A model generated the notes under the pieces. That model saw only the letters and a list, made by a program, of their open reading frames with translations, made no database searches and was not told the DNA's origin. A program made the position numbers and the translations under genes. 46,993 bases of DNA from Basidiobolus meristosporus CBS 931.73 (lineage: Eukaryota; Basidiobolomycota; Basidiobolomycetes; Basidiobolales; Basidiobolaceae): assembly GCA_002104905.1 (NCBI GenBank), contig MCFE01000679.1, forward strand, positions 1-46,993, read 5' to 3'. Positions 30,801 through 41,485 of the stretch are shown here, in pieces; position 1 is the first letter of the stretch, and each line of letters opens with the position of its first letter.

Positions 30801-31100
30801 TGTAGTCAAAGTTTATAGCTCTACTAGGATATTCACCTTACTTAGCTACCTCTATTATCACCTACAAATCTCTAACAATACTGTTCAAATTCCTTGTTGG
30901 GATTTTCATAGAATATTTCCATCAATATATTAGGTATCCATAACTTGAGAATTATCAAAGTTGTCCTTGCAGCCAAAACTTTGGAAACATTGCCTTGGGA
31001 TCTATCTAAGCATATTTGAATTTGATAATTCATTCAGTAAAAGCCATATAATCTTGTTACTCTCCAATACACTTCTATTTTCCCCATAACTCTTACAACA
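30801..31100 (+). repeat. C2 copia family-B 3' LTR
   Basis: It follows the PPT-like GAATAGGAT and ends ACTCTTACAACA, as in the solo copy at 28127-28473. Internal blocks ATTCCTTGTTGGGATTT and TTAGGTATCCATAACTTGAGAATT match the C1 LTR. Confidence 0.75.
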
Positions 31101-31246
31101 TGCTATGAGCTCCAAGCTATATCCTCTCATGACTTATTGCCTAGATGAAGGTGGTAGAGCAAAGCAAGGCAACCCTTCCTATAGCCTGCTTACTGTGACT
31201 TGTACTGGCACTAGTCAAGGAGCTGTTAAGGATTTGAAAGAGATAA
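31101..31246. other. Unassigned stretch left of G6
   Basis: 146 bp with no recognisable gene. Together with 38605 onward it was continuous before G6 inserted, ending in the duplicated ATAA (31243-31246). Confidence 0.4.
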
Positions 31247-31616
31247 TGTTGCAAGTCTTGGTATAAGAGTTGTAGTGGAATAGGGAGTCTAGCTAGTATT
31301 GTATTCACTAAAACTTGAACTGATTTTTATTAAGGTTCTAGCAGCTCCTTATACACATTTTGCCAGATCAATTGCTGACTAATTGTATTTCCTAATATAG
31401 GTTGCGGCTGATGACTCATTTGATTGCATCATCATCACCCAAAAAGAGCCTACATACTATATCTATTTCTGTCTGATAAGGATCTGCTGATTCATTTGCT
31501 GACTAATACTACTGATTTCATAGATAATACTGATATACTGATAATCTAAATATATACTAATTGATTTGACTAAAAAAACTGATCTAACTTAAACATTCAA
31601 GCGGCAGATCATAACA
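31247..31616 (-). repeat. G6 3' LTR (370 bp)
   Basis: Reads TGTTGCAAGTC to GATCATAACA left to right, next to the reversed PPT TTCTCCCCT. Confidence 0.88.
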
Positions 31617-31632
31617 TTCTCCCCTACTAAGG

Positions 31633-33636
31633 TTAAGAGGGTTCTCCTGAATCTCTTTTCTTGTGATACCAATATCTTGATGGTTCAGTATTATCAGCAA
31701 GTCTTGTAAGCTTGAGTCTGTCCCTATGCTCTAAGTCTTCCTGGATATTACCTTGTTTGTCCACCAGTTGGTAAGTAGCAAATGGACATTCTCTGATAAT
31801 CTTGAGTGGTCCTGTCCATTGTGGCTCAAACTTCTTCCAAGTGTTGTTTCTTAGCAATACAAAGTTCCCAACTGTCAATGCTTCTGGTGCTATAGTCTTA
31901 TCATATCTCTGCTTCATCTTTTCTGCACTTTGAGATACTTTGGTCTGTGCCTCTTGACGTCTTTATTCCAGTTGCCGGTGTCTACCTGGCTGACTGAGTT
32001 CATCTTCTAAGGCGTCTGTAAGCTTTGTTTGGGTAAGATCTCCTGGAATCCTTGGTTCACATCCATACACTAAGTAAAATGGTGATTGCTGGGTGGTGTT
32101 GTGTACTTTGACTCTGCATGCAAAGATTGCTTGGTCTATATACTCATCCTATCTACTGACAACTCCATTTGCATACTTGGTCAGCATTTTTCCAAATAAT
32201 GCATTAAACCACTCAGTGACTCCATTAGTTCTGGGGTGATATGCCAAGGTTTTCAGGTGTCTGATCTGCTGCATTTCCAGGTAAGCCTCTAATGGCTTTG
32301 CCATAAAGTTTGCACCTCTATCAGATAAGATCTCCACAGCGCATTCAAACTTCATCAGGATCTCATGGTAAATGAAACTTGCAACTTCTTGTTCACTGGC
32401 TATTGGTACAGCTTTAGCAACTGGCCATTTAGTGGCATGGTCAATTGCTACTAGGATTCAATGGTTGCATTTCCTGGTGGTTGGCAGTCTTCCAATAAAG
32501 TCAATTCCCCATCTCTCAAATGGTCTTACAGGCTCCAAAGGGAAGAGTTTGGCAATTCTTTGTGGCTGGCCTTGATTGATTTGGCAGTTTGGGCATGTTT
32601 TTACTAGCTTCTCAATGTCTTGTTTCATTCTGGGCCACCATGCTCTGGCTTTCACAAGACTATAGGTTCCTTCAATTCCAAGATGTGCATATCCATTGTG
32701 TAGCTTATGTATTAAATCCAGGTGAGAAATATAAGGGCAATAGGCAATAGGGCTTCCATCAACAATTCGGTAGAGTGTTTCATCCTGTACTACAAATTTG
32801 CTGGCTTCTTCATGGATTATCTTCTTGATATCTTCATCCACCTCATTAGGAATGGCTTGGTCCTCCAAGTACTTTGGTAATAGGCTAGGCCAATGTGATT
32901 CATGCACCAAGTTGAGTTGTGCAACTTGATCTAATCTTGATAAGGCATCAGCAACCGTGTTGGTTTTTCCAGGGCAGTAGACAATCTCCAGGTCAAATTG
33001 CTGAATGTATTCACTCCATCTTGTCATTCTTCTAGAGAGTACCTCTGAGTAAATATATATTTGAGAGAGGCATGATCAGTCTTCACAGTGCAATTGACTC
33101 CTTCAATATAGCATCTCCATGTCTTCAAACAGTGTATTATAGCAAGCATTTCCTTCTCATGGACTGGATAGTTTTGTTCTGCTGAGTTCAGTTTCTTGGA
33201 TTCAAAGGCAAACAGGGTAGTCCTTTCCCTCGTGTTCTTGGCTCAGCACTCCACCAATTACATAATCTGAAGCATATGTGCACAAAGTGAACACTTTTCT
33301 GAAGTCTGGTATTCTTAAGCTTGGCAGCTTAGCAAGTTCATTCTTGAGCGTCTGGAAGGCAGTCTCACAAGCTATGTCCCACTTGTAGGTATTGTCTTTC
33401 TTGAGGATATCAGTTAAAGGGGTTGCAATACTTGCAAACGACTTGACAAATCTCCAATAATAGGAAGCCATTCCAAGGAATGATCTGAGCTTTGATATAG
33501 TATGGGGCTGTTTCAGATTCTTGATTACTTCCACCTTCTTTGGGTCTAAGGTTACTCCTGTGCTAGTCACTATGTGTCTCAGGTATTCAACGTGCTCCTT
33601 GAAGAATTCACACTTGGCTAGCTTGCCATATAGCTT
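31633..33636 (-). pseudogene. G6 pol: RT C-terminus, RNase H, integrase
   Basis: Minus-strand pieces in G4 order: 33202-33570 ([22 protein letters not shown] to the CTYASDYVIGG RNase H start, Asp of CTDAS changed to Tyr); 32458-33027 ([18 protein letters not shown], then the HHCC integrase finger and [15 protein letters not shown], ended by a stop); 32149-32355 ([28 protein letters not shown], keeping Asp and Glu); 31633-31917 (C-terminal WTGPLKII). At least four stops or shifts separate the pieces. Very close to G4 in sequence. Confidence 0.85.
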
Positions 33637-33641
33637 GTTCT
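33637..33641. repeat. TSD GTTCT (left) of C3
   Basis: GTTCT at 33637-33641 and 36086-36090 flanks C3. Joining the flanks restores the gypsy RT sequence, as in G4 23425-23440 reversed. Confidence 0.85.
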
Positions 33642-34000
33642 TGTTGAAATATTGGACTATTTGGTATCATTCAGCAGCCAAAAATTTACTTAACAATTCT
33701 AGGCTAGTCTTAGTCACTGTAGGACTCATTTACTGCCTTAACTTTGCCACTTTCTCCACATATATGATCTTATGATTATTCCCCTATAAGTCAGGATCAA
33801 ATCAGCACTATTACCAAACATTATGTACTAACGCTGAAACTGTTACAGAATGCTCCTGAATATTGAGAAACCCTCCCTACTTAGTGTTGCAGCTGTATTA
33901 CTTCTACAAAGGTATAAATACTGAGCTTCTTTATGAATAAACAACAGTTCAACTATTATCACTATTTCTTGATAAGTTCCTTATATCCAAATCACTTCTT
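33642..34000 (+). repeat. C3 5' LTR (359 bp, end missing)
   Basis: It begins TGTTGAAATATTGG. It matches the 3' LTR up to ATCACTTCTT at 34000, where the 3' LTR has AAATTGCAACA and this copy passes straight into coding sequence. TATAAATACTG (about 33914) and GAATAAACAAC (about 33939) are the likely TATA and poly(A) signals. Confidence 0.85.
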
Positions 34001-34003
34001 GAG

Positions 34004-35721
34004 ATGGAAGATACTTCTACCAGTTCCAGATCAGAACAGATTATCCCAGTTAGGAGATCTACCAGAATAAGAAATGCCCCTGGATCCTGGTGGCAGACAT
34101 CCAATGATCATGAAGAAGCTTATCTTGCTTTATGTGCCAAACCTCAAAATCTGGAACAGGCAATGCAAGGTCCAGATGCAACTAAGTGGCAACAAGCCAT
34201 GCAGGAGGAGTACCAATCACTGATCAAGGCAAAAACGTGGAACTGGTAGATTTACCAAATGGGAGAAATCCAATAGGATGTAGATGGGTCTACAAGATCA
34301 AGAAAACCTCAAATGGTGCCGTTGATAAGTACAAGGCTAGATTGGTAGCTAAAGGCTATTCCCAGATCCAGGGACTAGACTTTAAGGAAACATTTGCTCC
34401 GGTTGCCAAGTTTAACTCTATTAGGACAGTTCTAGCCCTGGCAGCTCTACACAGTCTAGATCTACACCAAATGGACATCAAAACCGCCTTTCTAAATGGG
34501 GATTTGCAAGAAACTATATATATGGAGCAACCAGAAGGTTTTACCAATCCAAAAAGCCCCCATAAGGTGTGCAAACTTAGAAAATCGTTGTATGGGCTTA
34601 AGCAGGCGCCCAGAGCATGGTATAACAAGATTGACACATATCTAGAGGAAATTGGGTTCTCTTGTAGCACTGCAGATCACAGTATATATGTGAAACAGCT
34701 CAAAAAGGATGTGATCATCCTAGTTCTTTATGTGGACGACCTAATTATAGCTACAAGTGATCAAGAGGCACTTAAACAGACGAAATCAGATCTCTTCAGC
34801 AAGTTTGAGATGAAAGATCTTGGAAAATTGAGCTATTTTCTTGGAATTGAGGTCATATTTGACATACCTACGCAGAAAATTGTGCAGAATCAGTCTAAGT
34901 ACATCAGGGACATTCTTAGACGCTTCAAAATGGAAAATTGCAAGCCTGCAGCAACCCCTTTGGACAACAACCTGCAATTAAGCAAATCTCAGCCAGTCAT
35001 AGATGAAAACGGCTCAAATATGGACCAAAACTTTCCCTATCAATCAATGGTTGGTAGCCTAATGTACTTGATGGTGTCTACACATCCAGATATTGCAGTA
35101 GCAGTTGGAATAGTCAGTCAATTCATGCAGAATTATGGATCAGATCAAATTGCAGCAGTTAAGTGGATTTTCAGATATCTACAAGGTACCATAAATATGG
35201 TACTGGAATACTCTGGAGCAGCTAATAGGCAAGAATTTGGTGGTTATAGTGATTCAGATTGGGGTAGGGATCTGATTGACAGATGCTCTACCACAGGCTA
35301 TGTATTTCTTTATGCTGGTGCAGCTATTACTTGGAATTGCAAGAAACAACCAACTGTAGCACTATCTACAACTGAAGCCAAATATATGGCTGCATGTCAA
35401 GCAACTAAGGAGGCTATATGGCTACAAAAATTATTCAAAGACTTAGGTTTTAATTCAGGTGAACCAACATGTACTTACAAGGATAATCAAAGTTGTATTT
35501 CATTCGCTAGAAATCCTACTAATCATGCCAGAACTAAGCACATTGATATACAGCATCACTTTGTGAGGGAAGCTGTAAAAAATAACTTAGTGGAGCTGGT
35601 TTACTGCCCAACTGACAAAATGGTGGCAGACATATTGACAAAACCACTAGCTAGGCCACAGTTTGAGATCCTTAGAGAGAAATTGGGATTAAGAAATTAT
35701 TTAGTTGCGGGGGAGTGCTGA
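34004..35721 (+). pseudogene. C3 copia pol remnant: RT and RNase H, one frameshift
   Basis: The open frame at 34004-34249 holds the copia linker (VRRSTRIRNAPGSWW) and the start of RT (EEYQSLIKAKTW). One base appears to be missing near 34237, and the rest is open to 35721 in another frame. RT motifs: GCRWVYKIKKTSNGAVDKYKARLVAKG, HQMDIKTAFLNGDL (first Asp), YGLKQAPRAWY, LYVDDLIIA (catalytic YVDD), KDLGKLSYFLGIE. RNase H motifs: GYSDSDWGRDLIDRCSTTGY, STTEAKYMAA, CTYKDNQSCI, HIDIQHHFVREAV, VADILTKPL. The stop lies inside the LTR start. Gag, protease and integrase are deleted, so it could move only with help. RT before RNase H and no downstream integrase fits Ty1/copia. Confidence 0.9.
35707..35715 (+). 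other. C3 polypurine tract
   Basis: GCGGGGGAG lies immediately before the 3' LTR TGCTGAAATA. Confidence 0.75.
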
Positions 35722-36085
35722 AATATTGGACTATTTGGTATCATTCAGCAGCCAAAAATTTACTTAACAATTCTAGGCTAGTCTTAGTCACTGTAGGACT
35801 CATTTACTGCCTTAACTTTGCCACTTTCTCCACAAATATGATCTTATGATTATTGCCCTATAAGTTAGGATCAAATTAGCACTATTACCAAACATTATGT
35901 ACTAACGCTGAAACTGTTACAGAATGCTCCTGAATATTGAGAAACCCTCCCTACTTAGTGTTGCAGCTGTATTACTTCTACAAAGGTACAAATACTGAGC
36001 TTCTTTATGAATAAACAACAGTTCAACTATCATCACTATTTCTTGATAAGTTCCTTATAACCAAATCACTTCTTAAATTGCAACA
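35716..36085 (+). repeat. C3 3' LTR (370 bp)
   Basis: Begins TGCTGAAATATTGG and ends TTGCAACA, followed by the GTTCT duplication. Confidence 0.88.
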
Positions 36086-36090
36086 GTTCT

Positions 36091-36703
36091 CTCTCAGCTT
36101 CTCCAAGACCTTTTCAATGTGCAATACATGATCCTCTTCTGTCTTGCTGTATATCAATATGTCATCCAGGTAGATTTTCACAAACGTGTCTCAGTACGCC
36201 TGAAAGACAGTCTGCATCAGCGTCAGGAATGTTGCAGGGGCATTAGTGAGGCCAAAACTCATGACTAAGTACTTGTAATGTCCATATCTGGTCCTAAATG
36301 CTGTCTTAGGAATATCTTCTGGTTTCACCCTAATTTGGTTGTATCCTGACACGAGGTCAATCTTGCTGATAATAGTGGCTCCATTAAGTTGGTCCAAAAG
36401 CTCATCAATCTAAGGTATGGGGTACTTATTCTTGACGGTAACTGAGTTCAGGGCTCTGTAGTCAATGCACATCCTAAGTGTTCCATCCTTCTTTTTCACA
36501 AAAAGCACTGGTGCTCCCCAGGGTGACTTGCTGGGCCTGATGTATCCTTGCTCCAATAGCTGATCAATTTGTCTCTTCATTTCCTCCAATTCCAATGGAC
36601 TCATTCTGTAAGGTGTCTTGCTCACTGGAGGGCTATTTCCTGTGTCAATGGCATGATCCACGGCTCTGACTGGTGGTAGGCTTACCAGCTCATCTGAGAA
36701 CAC
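36091..36703 (-). pseudogene. G6 pol: RT N-terminal and central part
   Basis: Pieces 36410-36703 ([56 protein letters not shown]...[19 protein letters not shown], then a stop) and 36191-36397 ([22 protein letters not shown]...[19 protein letters not shown], then a stop) are in G4 order. The YLDD region follows at about 36150-36180. The stops fall at codons that are CGG or TGG (Arg/Trp before IDELL) and GAG-type in intact copies. Confidence 0.82.
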
Positions 36704-36706
36704 GTC

Positions 36707-38176
36707 TTAATTTTTTTTCAAGAGAGTCTGGACCTGCTGGGGTGCTGGGGTAGAGGAATCCTCCTGTAATACCGCCATGAGGAACATCTTGGTACCTTTT
36801 CTAAGTGCTCTACAGAACTGGGTCTTGCTAAGTTCACTTGTCTCACACACACTGGAATTGACCAAGTTGAAATCCAGCATGGCAGGTAATAGCTCATAGG
36901 TCTTGTTGTCTTTTTGGATCTGAGTAGCATGGGTTCTCCAGTTGATTGATGGATTACGACAAAATAGCCAGGTTTTTCCAAGTACAAGGTCAAACTTGCA
37001 GTTCCAAAATATATAAGCCTGTAGGTCTTCTTCATAGTCACTGATCTTCATTCTTACTGGCTTGGTAATACGGTAGTTTATGTGGGAGTTCCCGTCAGCT
37101 TTGGAGACTGAAGTTGAGTTGGTAGGTTCCAAGCTGATTCCAGCTTCCAAAGCAAATTGATCTGACATGTACTCATGCAATGCTCCTGAGTCAATCATGA
37201 TCTTGGCAGGTACTCCATTGATTACTCCATTCAAATTTAATAGCTTTCCTGAGTTTGAGGTCATCTGGGATAGGTATTCTTCTGTCATGTGGAAGGTGAG
37301 TTCTGAGTCTTCTTCAAGCTCATCTTCCACATTACTGTGCTGATGGGACTTAATGTGGTTGAAGGTTCTTGTTGGCTGGTGTCCAATTCTTTTCTGAGGG
37401 CAGTACTTTGCAATATGTCCCTGCTGGTGGCAATTGAAGCAAAGTCCTTTCTTCTTGCATTCTTCTGAGGAGGGATTCTTCTGCATAGCATCTATTTCCA
37501 TTGGTACTGCTTCTGATTGTCTTCTTTCATAATGATTGTAGCCTTTCTGATTAGTCACTGTAGGCTTCCCTACTCCAAACATAGCTGAGTCATAGTCAAT
37601 GGCAATCTTGATGGCTTCTTCAATAGTCTGAGGTCTTTGGTAATTCACTTCCTTGCGAGTTCTTTCTTTCAACCCATCAATAAAGTATTCAACTTGATCC
37701 AAGGGGTCCATTCTTTCAATTTGTCCAAGTAGACATCTGTACTCATAGATGTATTCTTGAACCATTCCTTTCTATCTGAGTGTCTTTAACTTCCTTCTTA
37801 GTAGTGTCTGCTGGTGTGGAGGTTCAAAAGCATCCTGAATTTCCAACACAAACTCATCCCAGGTAGAGATTGTAGGGCATCCCATCATAGTGGCTGACCT
37901 GATCTTGTGGTACCACTGTAAGGCTGCATCTGCCAGGTAAGAAGCTGCAAAATGCAACTTGCTTTCTGGAGCAATTCCTTTAGCTTTAAAAGCTTCTTCA
38001 ATCTGAAAGAGCCAAGTTCCCATGTTTTCATTGACTCTGCCATGGTACCTGTTAACCTTCACACTAAAGTTGCTCTTGACAGGGCTTTGCTGGCTCTGAG
38101 CTATGGTAGTCATTCCTTGTTGCTGTTGGGCCAGGATTTGCTGCATGGCATTCTTCCATTCTTGATTGTCCAACAT
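36707..38176 (-). pseudogene. G6 gag and protease
   Basis: Frame 37772-38176 holds the Gag N-terminus ([21 protein letters not shown]...) with a 12-codon deletion in the Gln tract. A TAG replaces a CAG codon (LR*KGM). Frame 36707-37765 (352 codons) then continues with Gag, zinc knuckle [14 protein letters not shown], and protease MIDSGALHEYMS (DSGA intact). It ends at a run of eight T/A near 36710-36717 that shifts the frame. A 1-bp loss (WYHKIRS versus WYHNKIRS region) is compensated by codon loss. Confidence 0.85.
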
Positions 38177-38216
38177 CTTGAGGGTGGTTTCTTCATTGCT
38201 CAGGAGGGAGGTTTCT

Positions 38217-38233
38217 GGTTATCGCTGCTACCA
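38217..38233 (-). other. G6 primer binding site
   Basis: The reverse complement reads TGGTAGCAGCGATAACC, identical to the G4 PBS and one base from the LTR. Confidence 0.75.
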
Positions 38234-38234
38234 A

Positions 38235-38604
38235 TGTTACAAGTCTTGGTATAAGAGTTGTAGAGGAATAGGGAGTTTAGCTAGTATTGTATTCATTAAA
38301 ACTTGAACTGATTTTTATTGAGGTTCCAGCAGCTCCTTATATACATTTTGCCAGATCAATTGCTGACTAATTGTATTTTCTAATGTAGGCTGTGGCTGAT
38401 GACTCATTTGATTGCATCATCATCACCCAATAAGATCCTACTTAATATATTTATTTCTGTCTGATAAGGATCTGCTGATTCATTTGCTGAGTAATGCTAC
38501 TGATTTCATAGATAATACTGATATACTGATAACCTAAACATATACTAATTGATTTGACTAAAAAAACTGATCTAACTTGAACATTCAAGCGGCAGATCAT
38601 AACA
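38235..38604 (-). repeat. G6 5' LTR (370 bp)
   Basis: Reads TGTTACAAGTC to GATCATAACA left to right, followed by the ATAA duplication. It is closer to the G4 LTR than the G6 3' LTR is. Confidence 0.88.
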
Positions 38605-39339
38605 ATAACAACCCTTCATGTCAGCTTGAAGGACACACAAAAACCCAAGTATGGTATGCACATAAAGGTATGTATAGAGAATAAGAGATTCTTGCCATAA
38701 ATGACACATGATTGTCCATGATGATCACATCAGAGTCATGAAAAAATGCCTAAAGTTGGATATAGTTCCCAACAACACTGTTTGAGCTGGGATAACAAAT
38801 GACCAACTAAATACAACAGTATGCATAATACCCAAATGCCCCATAAGACCAAGTGACCTGATTATACAAAATGATGTAGTGGCCATTGCAGTTGCAGTAA
38901 ATAACTGACTTATTGGTGGGAGTTGATTGTTTCTGTATAAGCTGGGCATATACAAACACTGGTAAGATATTTAGAAATCTTACTGACTTATATCATTGTT
39001 GTAACAAAGATGAATAGCAACAGTGCAACAATTACAGCAATAAAACTGTCCTACTCTCCTACTATCAAAAAAAATTGATGCAAAAACCAATTGCCAGTAC
39101 AAGAGATCTCATTAAAGATGCCTGTAGTTTCAACAAATGAAAGAATGTTGGTAGCTAAGGAGGTATCCAACTATCTAGAAAGAAATTTCAATCCCAAAAT
39201 TGTGAATAGAGCAAAAATTTGAAGTACAAAGCTTGAAATGCTTAGTGGCTGACAACAGACAACAAACAGTGACACTACAACCTCTTTGGCAGGTAGGTTG
39301 CAACCATATTTTTATAGCTCACATGTCATAATCAGTAGG
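38605..39339. other. Unassigned stretch, possibly upstream part of G9
   Basis: No domain is recognisable on either strand. A minus-strand frame at 38725-38955 (76 codons, MYMPSLYRNNQLPPISQ) has no family signature. Since RT of a gypsy copy begins around 39340 on the plus strand, this could be its decayed gag/protease part, but I cannot show that. Confidence 0.3.
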
Positions 39340-39472
39340 TACCTGCAGGTAGAAGTAGCCCAGGAATGTTGTCCTAAGACATCTTTTATAACACTCTTTG
39401 GATTACACAAATGGGAATAAGTACACCTTGGCCCGTGCAATGCCCACACTATGCTCAAATGAATGATTAATT
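39340..39472 (+). pseudogene. G9 gypsy (second lineage): RT segment
   Basis: The plus strand reads CPKTSFITLFGLHKWE*VHLGPCNAHTMLK, which corresponds to the gypsy RT block KTAF.T..G.YEW..MPFGL.NAP.TF. It differs clearly from the G4 family ([27 protein letters not shown]), so it belongs to another gypsy lineage. The MITE interrupts it at 39473. Confidence 0.6.
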
Positions 39473-39683
39473 AGACTTGTTCCATTGTGCCATTGATCAT
39501 AGTGCCAGAAAGTGCTGTATATTTTGTTATTAATTTGATATTTTAGGGTCATATACATGTCAATTTTGATCCCAAATTGGCACTGTATGGCACCATCTGG
39601 CACTCTGAGGCATGATCAGGCATCATCTGGCATGCTATGGCACTATTGGGCACTATGATCAGCTGGAATGATGGAACAAGTCT
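39473..39683. mobile_element. Harbinger-derived MITE (211 bp), TSD ATT
   Basis: The terminal repeats AGACTTGTTCC (39473-39483) and GGAACAAGTCT (39673-39683) are identical to those of H1. ATT is present on both sides (39470-39472 and 39684-39686), the same TSD type as H1. The interior is a string of TGGCAC, GTGCCA and CATGATCAGGCATCATCTGGCA-like words with no coding capacity. It is probably moved by H1-type transposase. Confidence 0.85.
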
Positions 39684-39686
39684 ATT

Positions 39687-39904
39687 AAGTATTGGGAATT
39701 CATATTGGCAATGTTCCCTTGTGTATCTGGACTACATCACAGTACATTTTCCAGATGTGGACAACATATACAAGATGTGCAATGCAACCTGGCTGCCCTC
39801 CTCAAGAACTGGCTCAAAACTCATCCCAAGAAGTGCCACTTACTATATACAATGCTGCTACTCTGGGGCCACAAGATCTCAGGGGAGAGTATATACTCAT
39901 CTAT
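39687..39904 (+). pseudogene. G9 gypsy: RT catalytic region
   Basis: With frame changes: WQCSLVYLDYITV (YLDD with the second Asp changed to Tyr), FPDVDN, then HIQDVQCNLAALLKNWLKTHPKKCHLL and LLWGHKISGE. These match the gypsy RT block HL.HV..VL..L....L...P.KC.F...V.FLGH.IS.EG. It continues across a copia solo LTR. Confidence 0.7.
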
Positions 39905-40274
39905 TGGTTACAATTTGAGCAATGCCTTGGATATATAGAACTTATCCAGAAATAGAAACAATAGTTGAACAACTGTTTATTCATAAAGAAGCTTGGTATT
40001 GATACCTTTGTGAAAGTAGTACAGCTGTAATACTAAGTAAGGGGAGCTTCTCAACACTTAGGAGCATTTGGTAACAGCGTCAGGGTTAGTATAAGATGCG
40101 TGGAAAAAGTGCCAATTTAATCTTGACTATAGGGGCATTGTCATGGGATCATAGATCTAAAGAAAGTGACAAAGTTAGGGCTGTGAGTTAATCCAAAAGT
40201 GACAAAGACTAGCCCAGTATTGTGAAGTATACTTTTAGCTGCTGAAGGATATCAGATAGTACAATAAGTCAACA
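39905..40274 (-). repeat. Copia C3-family solo LTR, reversed
   Basis: Reads TGGTTACAATTTGAG to ATAAGTCAACA, the reverse complement of the C3 LTR with many substitutions (for example TGTTTATTCATAAAGAAGC and CAGCTGTAATACTA). CTAT occurs at 39901-39904 and 40275-40278. G9 pol continues on both sides, so it is a solo insertion. Confidence 0.75.
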
Positions 40275-41480
40275 CTATCCTTATATTGCAGGCAACCCAA
40301 GATAAACCTGCGCCAAAGAATTTTAATGCTTTATCTGGTTTTGTTGCATCAGCTGGTTGCTATGGCTGCTGTGTTCAAAACTTTGCAAAGATAGCTACCT
40401 CCATATACAAGTTGAGGTAAAAAGGCCAGTGAATTGTGTGGTTGAGACCTGAAAGGAAAATAAATGATCAGCTGAAACATTGACCAATATGACTCCAAGT
40501 CGTACATTTTTCCAATAAGGACCTGGGGTATGCTATTAGCTGTGATGTATGTCTCACCAACAAATATGCCATGCTGGAGCAACACAATCAACCTGGTGAG
40601 TTCTACCTAATTAAGTATGTGAGCAGTTTGCTAAACAAACAAACTTTCAGCTTGCAATATTTCATTGAAAGGCAAGGAACACCGGGATGCAGACAATTGC
40701 AGTTGCTATCCCATTTGTCAGGTATGCGTCTGTGATGATATGGATAGGATGGACCCTGCTCTAAGAATAGGGAGAAGTATTTTTGGTATGCATTTACAAA
40801 CAAACAGAAGAGAGATTTCTGAAGATAACGGTTCAGTAAAAAGTTTAAGAGAATAAACTGTGGCTCCTCCCATGGCAATTTCAAGCCACAGTAACACCAG
40901 TAGGTGCCAGCAAAAAAATCCTATGTGATGGATACGTGTCATTGGAATATAGTGATCCTTTAGCAACAAACAAGATGCTCAAAAAGATATTATTGGAAAC
41001 AGTTGATTACTGATGCCACAAGTATGTTTTAGAATTGCGCCACCTGTAAAAGATCCAACCAGAGTCAGAGGATAGTGGCAACTGCACCAATGCTAGGGGA
41101 CCAACCCTTCCACCTAGTAGAAATCTTATTTGTTTGCTGCTTTCTGAGAGCAATGGAAGGAGAACAATAAAAATAACTGCAGCCAACTGTTTCTCAAAGT
41201 GGGTGGAAGCCCCAGCTATGAAAAATGAAGACCAGAAGTCAGATGACCCATTCATTCTAAACATATTAGTTGCCAGCATAGGTATCTTCAGATAATCCTG
41301 CTCAACAATGGTGCTTTATATATAAACAACATTGTGACCCATCTGTCCAAGCTGGTGTGTATGAAGCATATCTTTATGGCCATATATCACCACCAGACTA
41401 AAAGATTAGCTGAGAGGATGAGACAGATGTACTGGAGCATACTAGAGATGCTTTGTTGGGAACTTATTATTATTCATATA
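40275..41480 (+). pseudogene. G9 gypsy: RT end, RNase H and integrase remnants
   Basis: KPAPKNFNALSGFVASAGCYGCCVQNFAKIATSIYKL (40300-40410) corresponds to the gypsy block LR.FLGL..YYR.FI..FA.IA..L..L. LGYAISCD and LIKYVSSLLNKQTF follow from RNase H. In the integrase part, DYCHKYVLELRHL (about 41005) is a zinc-finger remnant, ITAANCFSKWVEAPAMKNE (41175) matches the VD.FSKW.EA core, and AIYHHQTKRLAERM (41385) matches YHPQTNG..ER. Many stops. The lineage is distinct from G4. Confidence 0.65.
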
Positions 41481-41485
41481 TATTC

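Larger units (their letters stand above)
33642..36085 (+). mobile_element. C3: copia retrotransposon with large internal deletion, TSD GTTCT
   Basis: The 5' LTR (33642-34000) and 3' LTR (35716-36085) differ at about 8 of 359 compared positions. The internal part starts directly in the spacer before RT, so gag, protease, integrase, the PBS and the last 11 bp of the 5' LTR are missing. RT-RNase H remains nearly open. The 5-bp TSD is perfect. It inserted into gypsy G6. Confidence 0.88.
31247..38604 (-). mobile_element. G6: gypsy retrotransposon copy, TSD ATAA, split by copia C3
   Basis: LTRs lie at 31247-31616 (3') and 38235-38604 (5'), each 370 bp with roughly two dozen differences. ATAA flanks the element at 31243-31246 and 38605-38608. 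The PBS (38217-38233) and the PPT (31617-31625) are intact. The Gag-Pol frame has nonsense changes and shifts, so the copy is defective. C3 (33642-36085) lies in the RT region. Confidence 0.88.

Noticed and set aside
36718-37041. 107-codon frame ([20 protein letters not shown]), also seen in G4, G7 and G8.
   Set aside because: It is the alternative frame of the Gag-Pol linker, and its repeated presence only reflects copy homology.
38725-38955. 76-codon minus-strand frame as a small host gene.
   Set aside because: No domain, no second copy, no start context or splice evidence. Similar chance frames are common in this AT-rich sequence.
39473-39683. CRISPR-like or satellite array from repeated TGGCAC words.
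   Set aside because: The words vary in spacing and orientation and are bounded by Harbinger terminal repeats with a TSD, so a MITE explains them.
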